Below, piece by piece: positions 1 through 6,198 of a stretch of DNA of 7,405 nt. Where the stretch lies: positions 1 through 7,405 of the forward strand of contig JAGRHW010000172.1 in NCBI GenBank assembly GCA_020444765.1. Direction: 5' to 3'. The translations under genes were made by a program, and so were the position numbers. Under the pieces are notes generated by a model. It was not told the origin of the DNA and made no database searches. It was given only the letters and a program-made list of their open reading frames with translations. This DNA is from Gammaproteobacteria bacterium. GTDB lineage: Bacteria > Pseudomonadota > Gammaproteobacteria > Granulosicoccales > Granulosicoccaceae. Numbering within the stretch: position 1 is the first letter of the stretch; the number at the start of each line of letters is the position of its first letter.

Positions 1-330
1 CTGGCGGATTTTATCCGGCACATTGCCGAACAGGAAGGCGTACAAATCAGCCAACACAGGCTGGCGCGTTTCGAGCCGGTTATTTTCGACGAGGCCATGG
101 TTTCGCTGGTCGAACAGAAGGCTTCGTCGCTCGGTTTGAGCTGCAAGCGCATGCCTTCCGGCGCGGGCCACGATGCCCAGATGTTTGCCCCCAACTGCCC
201 GACCGCGATGATCTTCGTACCGAGTCAGGGCGGCATCAGCCATAACGTCGCCGAATATACCGCGCCACATGAAGTGGAAGCCGGCGCCAACGTATTGCTT
301 CAGGTGTTATTGCACCAGGCCAATCAGTAA
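1..330 (+). CDS. M20-family zinc amidohydrolase, C-terminal fragment (N-carbamoyl-amino-acid hydrolase / allantoate amidohydrolase type)
   Basis: The frame is open from base 1 to the TAA at 328-330, giving 109 visible residues. The usual family length is about 410, so roughly the last quarter is present and the start lies left of the window. The ATG at 97 is internal, because the upstream codons continue the same protein without a stop. Visible family motifs are SGAGHD (fragment residues 53-58) and GGISHN (77-82), followed by an acidic/Thr stretch (AEYT). The His of GISHN corresponds to the C-terminal zinc ligand of AllC and L-carbamoylases. Known members cleave the ureido group from N-carbamoyl-L-amino acids, beta-ureidopropionate or allantoate, releasing ammonia and CO2 in the cytoplasm. 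The fragment cannot separate these substrates, although FVPSQGGISHN reads more like the carbamoylase branch than AllC. The adjacent carbamoylase supports a ureido-compound pathway. Family assignment is strong; exact substrate is unknown. Confidence 0.85.
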   Translation: MADFIRHIAEQEGVQISQHRLARFEPVIFDEAMVSLVEQKASSLGLSCKRMPSGAGHDAQMFAPNCPTAMIFVPSQGGISHNVAEYTAPHEVEAGANVLLQVLLHQANQ

Positions 331-333
331 GGA
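329..333 (+). promoter_or_regulatory. Ribosome binding site overlapping the upstream stop codon
   Basis: AAGGA at 329-333 shares bases with the TAA stop of the upstream hydrolase and lies 9 bases before the ATG at 343. The overlap fits translational coupling of the two genes and fixes the start of the second one. Confidence 0.7.
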
Positions 334-342
334 ATCATCACC

Positions 343-1257
343 ATGTCAAGAGTGCTAAAAACCGCGGTGGCTCAACTCGGGCCGATCGCCCGCAATGAAT
401 CACGCAGTTCCAGTGTCAATCGAATGATCGAGCTGATGCGTGAAGCCAAATCCGCAGGCGCCAGGCTTGTTGTATTTCCGGAACTGGCCTTGACAACGTT
501 TTTCCCGCGCTGGTATTTCGAGGATCAGGCGGAAATCGATTCGTTTTTCGAATCCAGCATGCCCGGGCCGGAAACCCGTCCGCTGTTCGAAACGGCGGCG
601 AAGCTGGAAATCGGCTTTTACCTCGGCTACGCCGAGCTGGCCGAGGAAACCGGTTCCGTGCACCGTTACAACACATCGATCCTGGTCAATCAGCAAGGCA
701 ATATCGTCGGTAAATACCGCAAGATTCATTTGCCGGGTCATCAGGAGCACGAACCCTGGCGGCCGTTTCAACATCTGGAAAAACGCTACTTTGAACACGG
801 CAATCTGGGCTTCGGGGTTTTCGACGCGTTCAACGGCAAAATGGGCATGTGCCTGTGTAATGACCGGCGCTGGCCCGAAACCTTCCGCGTACTCGGGCTG
901 CAGGGCGCGGAAATGGTGATGCTCGGCTACAACACGCCGGTCCATTACCCGCCCGCGCCGCAACATGATCATCTACAATGTTTTCACAATCACCTGGTCA
1001 TGCAGGCCGGTGCCTACCAGAACGGCGCCTGGGTCGTCGGCGTCGCCAAGGCGGGGCGTGAAGAAGGCTGCGATCTGATTGGTCAGAGCTGCATTATCGC
1101 CCCGACCGGCGAGATCGTCGCGCAATGCTCCACGCTGGAAGACGAACTGATCGTGGCTAACTGCGATCTCGATCGCTGCAAGGAAATTCAGCAGAATATC
1201 TTTAACTTCAAGCTGCACCGCCAGCCGGAAGATTATGCGCTGATCACCAAAAAATAA
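343..1257 (+). CDS. N-carbamoyl-D-amino acid hydrolase (D-carbamoylase), nitrilase superfamily
   Basis: This cytoplasmic enzyme hydrolyses N-carbamoyl-D-amino acids to the D-amino acid, CO2 and ammonia, the last step of D-hydantoin breakdown. The protein is complete at 304 residues, the same length I recall for the well-studied Agrobacterium enzyme, and the key residues fall at the same numbers: Glu47 (in VFPELALTTFFPRW), Lys127 (KYRKIHLPGH) and Cys172 (CLCNDRRWPE) form the catalytic triad. Arg175/Arg176 follow Cys172 and are expected to hold the substrate carboxylate. His129, His144 and His215, reported as important in that enzyme, are also present. The C-terminal signature is HIF-like (IFNFKLHRQPEDY). 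The start at 343 is supported by an AAGGA site 9 bases upstream and by colinearity with the family. It lies 12 bases after the M20 hydrolase, presumably in one operon. A different N-carbamoyl substrate, such as a beta-ureido acid, remains possible, but similarity to true D-carbamoylases runs the whole length. Confidence 0.93.
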   Translation: MSRVLKTAVAQLGPIARNESRSSSVNRMIELMREAKSAGARLVVFPELALTTFFPRWYFEDQAEIDSFFESSMPGPETRPLFETAAKLEIGFYLGYAELAEETGSVHRYNTSILVNQQGNIVGKYRKIHLPGHQEHEPWRPFQHLEKRYFEHGNLGFGVFDAFNGKMGMCLCNDRRWPETFRVLGLQGAEMVMLGYNTPVHYPPAPQHDHLQCFHNHLVMQAGAYQNGAWVVGVAKAGREEGCDLIGQSCIIAPTGEIVAQCSTLEDELIVANCDLDRCKEIQQNIFNFKLHRQPEDYALITKK

Positions 1258-1273
1258 GCGGCAGATATGCCGC
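1249..1273 (-). terminator. Rho-independent terminator of the macA-macB-channel operon
   Basis: On the minus strand a perfect 6-bp GC-rich stem (GCGGCA/TGCCGC, 4-base loop, 1258-1273) is followed directly by TTATTTTTTGG. It begins about 50 bases after the stop codon of the outer-membrane channel gene. On the plus strand the same stem is not followed by a T-run, so it should act mainly on leftward transcripts. The T-run is the antisense of the last lysine codons and stop codon of the carbamoylase gene, so terminator and coding end overlap. Confidence 0.75.
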
Positions 1274-1322
1274 CCAGTGATCGAAACCCGGAAAGCCGCT
1301 TCAAGACAGTTGCAGGATAATA

Positions 1323-2720
1323 TTATTCCTGAACCGCCGGTGCCGTATCCGAACCACCCAGCGCCAGATACAGCGTCGCCAGCGCGGTCAACTGGTTGTA
1401 GCGGTTTTCCAGCAATGACTCTTCGGCGCTGCGCCGGTCGTCCTGCGCGGCCAGCCAGTCCTGAATCGGCACGGCGCCGTTGCGGTACTGGTTTTCGTAG
1501 AGGCGCTCGGCTTCCGAGGCCGCGGCATATTGCAACTGCTGCTGCTCGGCCTGCAGAACATAATGCCGGCGCGCGGAGATCGCATTATCAACGTCCTCGA
1601 AAGCCTGATAGAGCGTGTTGCGGTAATCGACGACCGCGCTTTGATAATCCACCTCGGCGATCTGTTTGTTTAACTGCATTTCGTTCCAGCGCAAAAACGG
1701 TAATACCAGCCCGGCACCCAAGGTTGCTACCGGGTCACTCAACAGTTCTTTCAGCGCCGACGAAGAATCGCCCACGCTGCCACTGAGCGTCAGGCTTGGC
1801 AGATAACTGGCAACCGTTGCGTCGCTGCCGGCCAGTGCGGCGCGCAAACGGTACATCGATGCCTTGATGTCCGGGCGGCGCACCAGCAGGTCGGCCGGAA
1901 TCCCCACCGCCACTTCCGGCAATACGCCTTGCGGCAGTTGTTCGATCGTGGCGCTTAGCTCGCCGGGCGGTTGGGCACAAAGAATCGACAAGGCGTTCTG
2001 CGCCTCCTGTAACTGCTGTTGCAGAGTGATGCGGCTGGCGCGCTGAGCGGCCAGGCTGCGGCGCGCCTGCAAAACATTCAAACGCGAAACCGCGCCGGCG
2101 TCATATTGCAACTGCGCAAGTTCCAGTGTTTTTTCCGCATAAGCAAGGCTGTCATCGGCCAGCACGAGACGCTGCCGCAGATAACCGATCTGCCAGTACA
2201 GCGACGCGGTGGTCGACACCAGGCCCTGCGCGGTGCTTTCAAGGTCTTCGACGCTGGCCAGCGCGGTCCACTGACTCTGGTCAACACTGGCGCCAACACG
2301 ACCCCAGAGATCGGCTTCGTAACTGACCGAGAGACTCGCGGAATAACTCCGGCTGCTGTCACCGCCCTCGAGAGGCTTGCTCAGCGAAGCCGACAGATTG
2401 GCGCCCGGCTGTGGATACAGATCCTGCTCACTCAAGCCGGCCTGCAGGCGCGCCTTGCGCAGCGTCAGGGTCGCCTGCGCCAGATCACTGTTATTTTGCA
2501 GGACCTGCCCGATCAGATCGTCCAAAGCCGGATCGTCGAACTGTTGCCACCAGGCATCGATACGCACGTCGTCCGACACACTGACGCTTTGCCAGGATTC
2601 GGGGATCTGCACCGGCGGCGGCTCGAATTCGGAACGCGCCAGGGTGCCGCAACCGCTCAGCAGAGCACCGCCCAGTATCAGGGCGCTTATCAGGATTGGC
2701 CGCGCAAACGCTTTTCTCAT
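1323..2720 (-). CDS. NodT/TolC-family outer-membrane efflux lipoprotein
   Basis: This is the outer-membrane exit channel of a tripartite efflux pump. The 465-residue product is typical for the NodT/OprM-type family. It opens with a lipoprotein signal: basic MRKAFAR, a hydrophobic stretch, then the lipobox LSGC with acylated Cys24. Gly at +2 fits sorting to the outer membrane. Family landmarks follow in order: WWQQFDDPALDDLI (57-70), DLWGR (137-141) and the hallmark GIPADLLVRRPDI (273-285), with two long alpha-helical repeats rich in Gln, Ala and Leu that form the tunnel. The open frame extends upstream to 2933, but that part overlaps macB and lacks a signal; the Met at 2720 gives a perfect lipoprotein signal, so it was chosen. 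No strong Shine-Dalgarno is seen (only AAGAGAG further upstream), and the gene starts 8 bases after the macB stop, suggesting coupled translation. It is last in the operon and presumably dedicated to this MacAB pair. Confidence 0.93.
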   Translation of the reverse strand: MRKAFARPILISALILGGALLSGCGTLARSEFEPPPVQIPESWQSVSVSDDVRIDAWWQQFDDPALDDLIGQVLQNNSDLAQATLTLRKARLQAGLSEQDLYPQPGANLSASLSKPLEGGDSSRSYSASLSVSYEADLWGRVGASVDQSQWTALASVEDLESTAQGLVSTTASLYWQIGYLRQRLVLADDSLAYAEKTLELAQLQYDAGAVSRLNVLQARRSLAAQRASRITLQQQLQEAQNALSILCAQPPGELSATIEQLPQGVLPEVAVGIPADLLVRRPDIKASMYRLRAALAGSDATVASYLPSLTLSGSVGDSSSALKELLSDPVATLGAGLVLPFLRWNEMQLNKQIAEVDYQSAVVDYRNTLYQAFEDVDNAISARRHYVLQAEQQQLQYAAASEAERLYENQYRNGAVPIQDWLAAQDDRRSAEESLLENRYNQLTALATLYLALGGSDTAPAVQE

Positions 2721-2728
2721 GGTATTGC

Positions 2729-4672
2729 TTACTCTCTTGCCAGGGCATCCACCGGATCGAGCCGCGCCGCGCTGCGGGCCGGCAGAAAGCCAAATGCGAC
2801 CCCGATCAGGGTTGAACACACAAAAGCCGCGACGATGGATGTCGTCGAATAAACCAGGGTGAAATCGCCACCGGCGTAACTGAAACCGACGCCAATCAAA
2901 TAAGCCAGCCCTATCCCCAGCAGACCGCCACACAAGCAGACCAGCACCGCCTCGATCAGGAACTGGCGCATGATATCACCCTGGCGCGCACCGACCGCCA
3001 TGCGCACGCCGATCTCGCCGGTGCGCTCGGTTACCGACACCAGCATGATATTCATTACGCCGATGCCACCGACCACCAGTGAGATCACCGCTATCGCGGA
3101 GATCAGCAAGGTCATGGTCTGGGTAGTTTTTTCTATATTCTCGCGGATGGTGTCAGTGTTGATCGTAAAGAAGTCCTGCTTGCCATGACGCATTTTCAAC
3201 AAGGCGGTAATGCCTTCCTCGGCCGCGTCGCTGGCTACCGACTGATCGATCCGCACGGTGATTCTATCGAGATAACTCTGCCCGACCATACGCCCGGCCA
3301 CGGTTGTATACGGCAGCCAGACCGTCAGGGAATCATTGTTGCCGAAGGCGCTTTCCTGCGGTCCGGTCACGCCGATGATACGCACCGGCAGGGTGCCGAG
3401 AAACAACACCTTTCCGAGCGGATCGGTCGACCGGAACAATGATCGGCGGGTGTTGTCGTCGATCACCGCCTCTTGCGCCAGGCTTGTAACACTGTCTTCA
3501 TCCCAATACTGGCCGGCGACCAGCGTATAGCCTCGCACGCGGAAATACTCAGGCCCGACCCCCGACACGCTGGTGCTGACCGCCTGATTGCCGTAACGGA
3601 TCGTGGCATTGGAACTGATCGACGGCGTCACGCTGTCGGCATAGGATAAATTCTTGAGGGCCTCGGCATCCTGACTGGTCAGGGTACGGACGCGTCCGGA
3701 GCGCCGGTCACCAAAGCCGCTGCCGGGGCGGATTTCGATGGTGTTAGTGCCCATCGACTGGATATTGGAGAGAATCTGTTCCTGCGAACCGGCGCCCAGC
3801 GCCACGACCGAGACCACCGAGGCGATGCCGATAATAATCCCAAGCATGGTGAGAAAGGTTCTCAAACGGTGCGCGGACATGGCCAGCAAGGCCATTTTGA
3901 AAGCCTCGCTGTAGGCGTCCCAGAAACCGGGACGGCTTTGTGCGGACGACTTGTCCTTCGAAGTCATGTCAGCCGGTTGATCAGGCGTTTTACGCTCGTC
4001 GCGAACAATCGTGCCGTCCTTGATTTCAATCATTCGATCGGCGTATTTGGCCACTTCAATATCGTGCGTGACGATCACCAGGGTATGACCGTCGTCGTGC
4101 AGCTCCTGCAACAGACGCATCATTTCCTTGCCGCTTTGACTGTCGAGCGCGCCGGTCGGCTCGTCGGCCAGGATCACGTTGCCGCCATTCATCAACGCCC
4201 GCGCAATACTGACGCGCTGCTGCTGGCCGCCGCTAAGCTGTCCCGGACGATGGTCGAGACGATCGGCCAGCCCCAGACGACCCAGCAACTGTTGCGCCCG
4301 CTCGCGGCGTTGCTGACGCTCGCGCCCGGCATAGATCGCCGGCATCTCCACGTTGCCGACGGCGTTCAGGTCGCCCAGCAGATGGTAGCGCTGAAAAATA
4401 AAACCGAAATACTCGCGGCGCAGCCGGGCCAGTTCATCGGCATCGAGTCTGGAGGTATCCTGGCCATTGATGTAATAACTGCCTTTGGAAGGGCGGTCGA
4501 GGCAGCCGAGGATATTCATCAGGGTCGACTTGCCGGAACCCGACGCCCCGACGATCGCCACCATTTCGCCACGGCGGATGTCCAGGTTGATGTCGCGCAG
4601 CACCACCAGCTCCTGATCGCCGGCCGGAAAGCTGCGATAGACGCCGCGCACCTCAAGGAGAACGTCGCTCAT
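2729..4672 (-). CDS. macB: MacB-like ABC transporter, fused ATPase and permease
   Basis: This inner-membrane ABC protein drives efflux by a mechanotransmission mechanism together with MacA and an outer-membrane channel. Known MacB substrates include macrolides, lipopeptides, heme precursors and enterotoxin; the substrate here cannot be read from sequence. At 647 residues it is close to the E. coli protein (about 648). The N-terminal ATPase is intact: Walker [10 protein letters not shown] (42-50), Q-loop Gln94, signature LSGGQ (146-150), Walker B VILADE with catalytic Glu171, D-loop ALD (175-177) and H-loop His203. A polar linker (about 229-250) leads to TM1 (about 267-293), a large periplasmic domain (about 294-517), then three TM helices (about 518-545, 570-598, 611-632). 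The MacB/FtsX motif [19 protein letters not shown] (541-559) follows TM2. The start lies 3 bases after the macA stop, with AAGG about 10 bases upstream inside macA. A close relative exporting another substrate is possible. Confidence 0.93.
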   Translation of the reverse strand: MSDVLLEVRGVYRSFPAGDQELVVLRDINLDIRRGEMVAIVGASGSGKSTLMNILGCLDRPSKGSYYINGQDTSRLDADELARLRREYFGFIFQRYHLLGDLNAVGNVEMPAIYAGRERQQRRERAQQLLGRLGLADRLDHRPGQLSGGQQQRVSIARALMNGGNVILADEPTGALDSQSGKEMMRLLQELHDDGHTLVIVTHDIEVAKYADRMIEIKDGTIVRDERKTPDQPADMTSKDKSSAQSRPGFWDAYSEAFKMALLAMSAHRLRTFLTMLGIIIGIASVVSVVALGAGSQEQILSNIQSMGTNTIEIRPGSGFGDRRSGRVRTLTSQDAEALKNLSYADSVTPSISSNATIRYGNQAVSTSVSGVGPEYFRVRGYTLVAGQYWDEDSVTSLAQEAVIDDNTRRSLFRSTDPLGKVLFLGTLPVRIIGVTGPQESAFGNNDSLTVWLPYTTVAGRMVGQSYLDRITVRIDQSVASDAAEEGITALLKMRHGKQDFFTINTDTIRENIEKTTQTMTLLISAIAVISLVVGGIGVMNIMLVSVTERTGEIGVRMAVGARQGDIMRQFLIEAVLVCLCGGLLGIGLAYLIGVGFSYAGGDFTLVYSTTSIVAAFVCSTLIGVAFGFLPARSAARLDPVDALARE

Positions 4673-4675
4673 CGA

Positions 4676-5995
4676 TCAGAACCTTATCGGCGGACGGCCG
4701 GTACTGTTGCGGCTGCTGCTGTTGGCGTCGGCCATGCCGGTCACCACCTGTTCGCCCTCGTCCAGACCCTCGAGAATCTCGGCCTTGATTTTATTATTGA
4801 TGCCGACCCGCACCCGGCGGTACTCCAGTTCGCCGTTCGTCAACACCGGCACCTGATACCAGGCTTGCTTTTCTGCGCCGGGTCGTTCGCTTTCCTGTGC
4901 CGGCCCGCGTGCCTGATCATTGCCTTTGGCTTGTCCCACCTCAGCCGACTGAGGTGAGCGATCGGCCACCGCTTCCGCGCCGCCGGCTGACTGCCTGTCC
5001 GCCGGCGCGGGCGCGTTTTGCAATATCTGGGAAGGCACCAGCAAGACCTTTTCGGCACGCTGCAGAACGATCGACACTTCGGCAGTCATACCGATGCGCA
5101 GTGTGCCTTGCGGGTTTTCAACATCGAACAAACCATTGTAGTAAATGGCTTCACTATCACTGGCCATCATGTCGCTGTCGTCGCCATCCATCAGCGTCGG
5201 CCCCGGCTCTATGGCGCGCAGGGTGGCATTGAAACGCCGGTCGGGCCGGCCGAGGATGGTGAAATACACCGGCTGTCCGGCGTTCACATTCACCACATCC
5301 GCTTCTGAGATCTGCGCCTTGATGGTCATATTGCCGAGTTGCGCCATCTCGACGATAGTCGGCGTGCTTTGGTTGGCGTTGACTGTCTGCCCTTCTTCGA
5401 CCGCGCTATACACGACCGTGCCGTCCATCGGCGCGGTGATCTCGGTATAACCCAGATCCAGCCGGGCGCTGTCGACCTTGACTTCCGCCTGCTGCCGTTC
5501 GGCCTGCAGGCGTTGCAGATCGGCGCGATAGATCACCAGATTGGCCTGCGCGCTTTCGTACTCGGAACGCGCGCTGGAATCGGCGGCGAGCATCTTCCCC
5601 TGGCGGGCGAATTCCAGCTCGGCCTGCTTGATCTGGGCTTTTTTGGCGGTAATCTGCGCATCGATGCTTTGCAGCGAGGCCTGCGCTTCCTTCAGGCTGT
5701 TCTGCTGGGTCAGGCTGTCGATGCGGGCGATCAGCTCGCCCTCCTTGACTTCATCACCCAGACCGACCAGCAACGATTCGATCTGCCCGGAAACCTGGGC
5801 GCCGACACTGACCAGTCTGGAAGCCTGCAACATGCCATTGGCCAGCACGGTCCGCTCTATATCACCGCGTTTGACCGGCTCCGTCACGTAAGTGGTTTCC
5901 GGTTCGGCCTTGTAGTTATTGTAAGCAAATACGGCAAACGCCAGCACTGCCACGACCGCCAGCATCAGCAGGCCGCGTTTGATCAATCTTTTCAT
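4676..5995 (-). CDS. macA: MacA-like periplasmic adaptor (membrane fusion protein)
   Basis: This adaptor links MacB to the outer-membrane channel and stimulates its ATPase. It has an uncleaved N-terminal membrane anchor (about 8-26, after basic MKRLIKRG), two lipoyl-domain halves (about 60-94 and 180-218, the second with TEITAPMDGTVV), an alpha-helical hairpin between them (about 95-178) and a beta-barrel (about 219-320). The membrane-proximal domain resumes at about 378-420 (YQVPVLTNGELEYRRVRVG). At 439 residues it is longer than E. coli MacA (about 371). Most of the surplus is a Pro/Ala/Gln/Glu-rich insert at about 328-377, and there is an Asp/Met/Ser-rich loop at about 269-283 in the barrel. 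The start is nearly forced: a TAG stop lies in frame six codons upstream (6011-6013), with no other start codon between. The best Shine-Dalgarno, AGGACGA, sits unusually far away (AGGA 13 bases before the ATG). It is the first gene of the operon. Confidence 0.92.
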   Translation of the reverse strand: MKRLIKRGLLMLAVVAVLAFAVFAYNNYKAEPETTYVTEPVKRGDIERTVLANGMLQASRLVSVGAQVSGQIESLLVGLGDEVKEGELIARIDSLTQQNSLKEAQASLQSIDAQITAKKAQIKQAELEFARQGKMLAADSSARSEYESAQANLVIYRADLQRLQAERQQAEVKVDSARLDLGYTEITAPMDGTVVYSAVEEGQTVNANQSTPTIVEMAQLGNMTIKAQISEADVVNVNAGQPVYFTILGRPDRRFNATLRAIEPGPTLMDGDDSDMMASDSEAIYYNGLFDVENPQGTLRIGMTAEVSIVLQRAEKVLLVPSQILQNAPAPADRQSAGGAEAVADRSPQSAEVGQAKGNDQARGPAQESERPGAEKQAWYQVPVLTNGELEYRRVRVGINNKIKAEILEGLDEGEQVVTGMADANSSSRNSTGRPPIRF

Positions 5996-6008
5996 GTGGG
6001 ATGTGTCG

Positions 6009-6012
6009 TCCT
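6009..6012 (-). promoter_or_regulatory. Candidate ribosome binding site of macA, widely spaced
   Basis: On the minus strand AGGA (within AGGACGA) lies 13 bases upstream of the macA ATG, longer than the usual 5-9. No closer Shine-Dalgarno-like sequence is visible, so macA may be translated weakly. Confidence 0.4.
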
Positions 6013-6063
6013 AAAAGTCCATGAACACGTCAGAGGAGGATTACAGGAATGCTTCTCATTTGA

Positions 6064-6069
6064 AGTATA
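6064..6069 (-). promoter_or_regulatory. Candidate sigma70 extended -10 element of the macA operon
   Basis: On the minus strand TGATATACT gives an extended -10 (TGn) plus TATACT, five of six matches to TATAAT. The predicted transcript start is near 6057, giving a leader of about 62 bases. At 16-18 bases upstream there is no recognisable TTGACA-like -35 (the bases read roughly TCCATC), so the promoter probably depends on its extended -10 and on an activator. The phased half-sites described separately start at about -35, where such an activator would bind. This is inferred from sequence only. Confidence 0.6.
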
Positions 6070-6091
6070 TCAGCGGAATCGCAGGTGATGG

Positions 6092-6138
6092 ATAAAGTAA
6101 GCGTAAGGGTTGGTAAAGTTCTCTTTACGAATGTAAAG
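6092..6138. promoter_or_regulatory. Helically phased GTAAAG half-site array, candidate CpxR-like operator
   Basis: Five six-base half-sites read on the plus strand: ATAAAG at 6092, GTAAGG at 6103, GTAAAG at 6113, CTTTAC (inverted) at 6123 and GTAAAG at 6133. Start-to-start spacings are 11, 10, 10 and 10 bases, so all lie on one face of the helix. The pair 6103/6113 reads GTAAG-N5-GTAAA, one mismatch from the published CpxR pattern GTAAA-N5-GTAAA. The sites at 6113-6128 and 6123-6138 also form perfect inverted repeats with 4-base spacers. Relative to the proposed macA start, the array spans about -35 to -81, as expected for an activator of the OmpR/PhoB family. The regulator itself is not encoded in the window, so its identity is inferred. 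Confidence 0.6.
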
Positions 6139-6169
6139 AAAGTCGGGCTTCGGGCCGGATGGCGATGAC

Positions 6170-6194
6170 TCAGGGCCCGGCCAACAGGCCCTGA
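6170..6194 (-). terminator. Strong hairpin after the antiporter gene, possible terminator or 3'-end stabiliser
   Basis: A perfect 8-bp inverted repeat (TCAGGGCC/GGCCCTGA) with a 9-base loop begins 4 bases after the antiporter stop codon on the minus strand. No T-run follows directly on either strand; the nearest T-rich stretch is about 30 bases further down. It may therefore block exonucleases or assist factor-dependent termination rather than act as a classic intrinsic terminator. It separates the antiporter transcript from the macA control region. Confidence 0.45.
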
Positions 6195-6198
6195 AACC

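Noticed and set aside
400..972. Open frame of 190 codons on the - strand
   Set aside because: It is antisense to the carbamoylase, whose catalytic residues and full length are clear.
1277..1786. Open frame of 169 codons on the + strand in the convergent gap
   Set aside because: Most of it is antisense to the channel gene, its composition is Arg/Pro-rich, and no ribosome binding site or motif was seen.
2019..2852. Open frame of 277 codons on the + strand
   Set aside because: It is antisense to the outer-membrane channel and the end of macB, with no recognisable domain and shadow-like composition.
2721..2933. N-terminal extension of the outer-membrane channel by 71 residues
   Set aside because: The extension overlaps the macB end in another frame and looks like non-protein sequence. 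The Met at 2720 starts a canonical lipoprotein signal with lipobox LSGC.
3869..4957. Long open frame (362 codons) on the + strand
   Set aside because: It lies wholly antisense to macB and macA, which have complete, recognisable domains. Its translation is His/Arg/Gln-rich with no family motif, as expected for the shadow of a high-GC gene.
5339..6088. Open frame of 249 codons on the + strand, reaching into the macA control region
   Set aside because: It is antisense to macA, rich in Gln, His and Leu, and has no convincing family signature.
6092..6138. The phased GTAAAG repeats as a CRISPR or an origin iteron array
   Set aside because: The units are only 6 bases long, mixed in orientation, and sit just upstream of a promoter; there are no spacers of CRISPR length, no replication gene and no AT-rich unwinding region.
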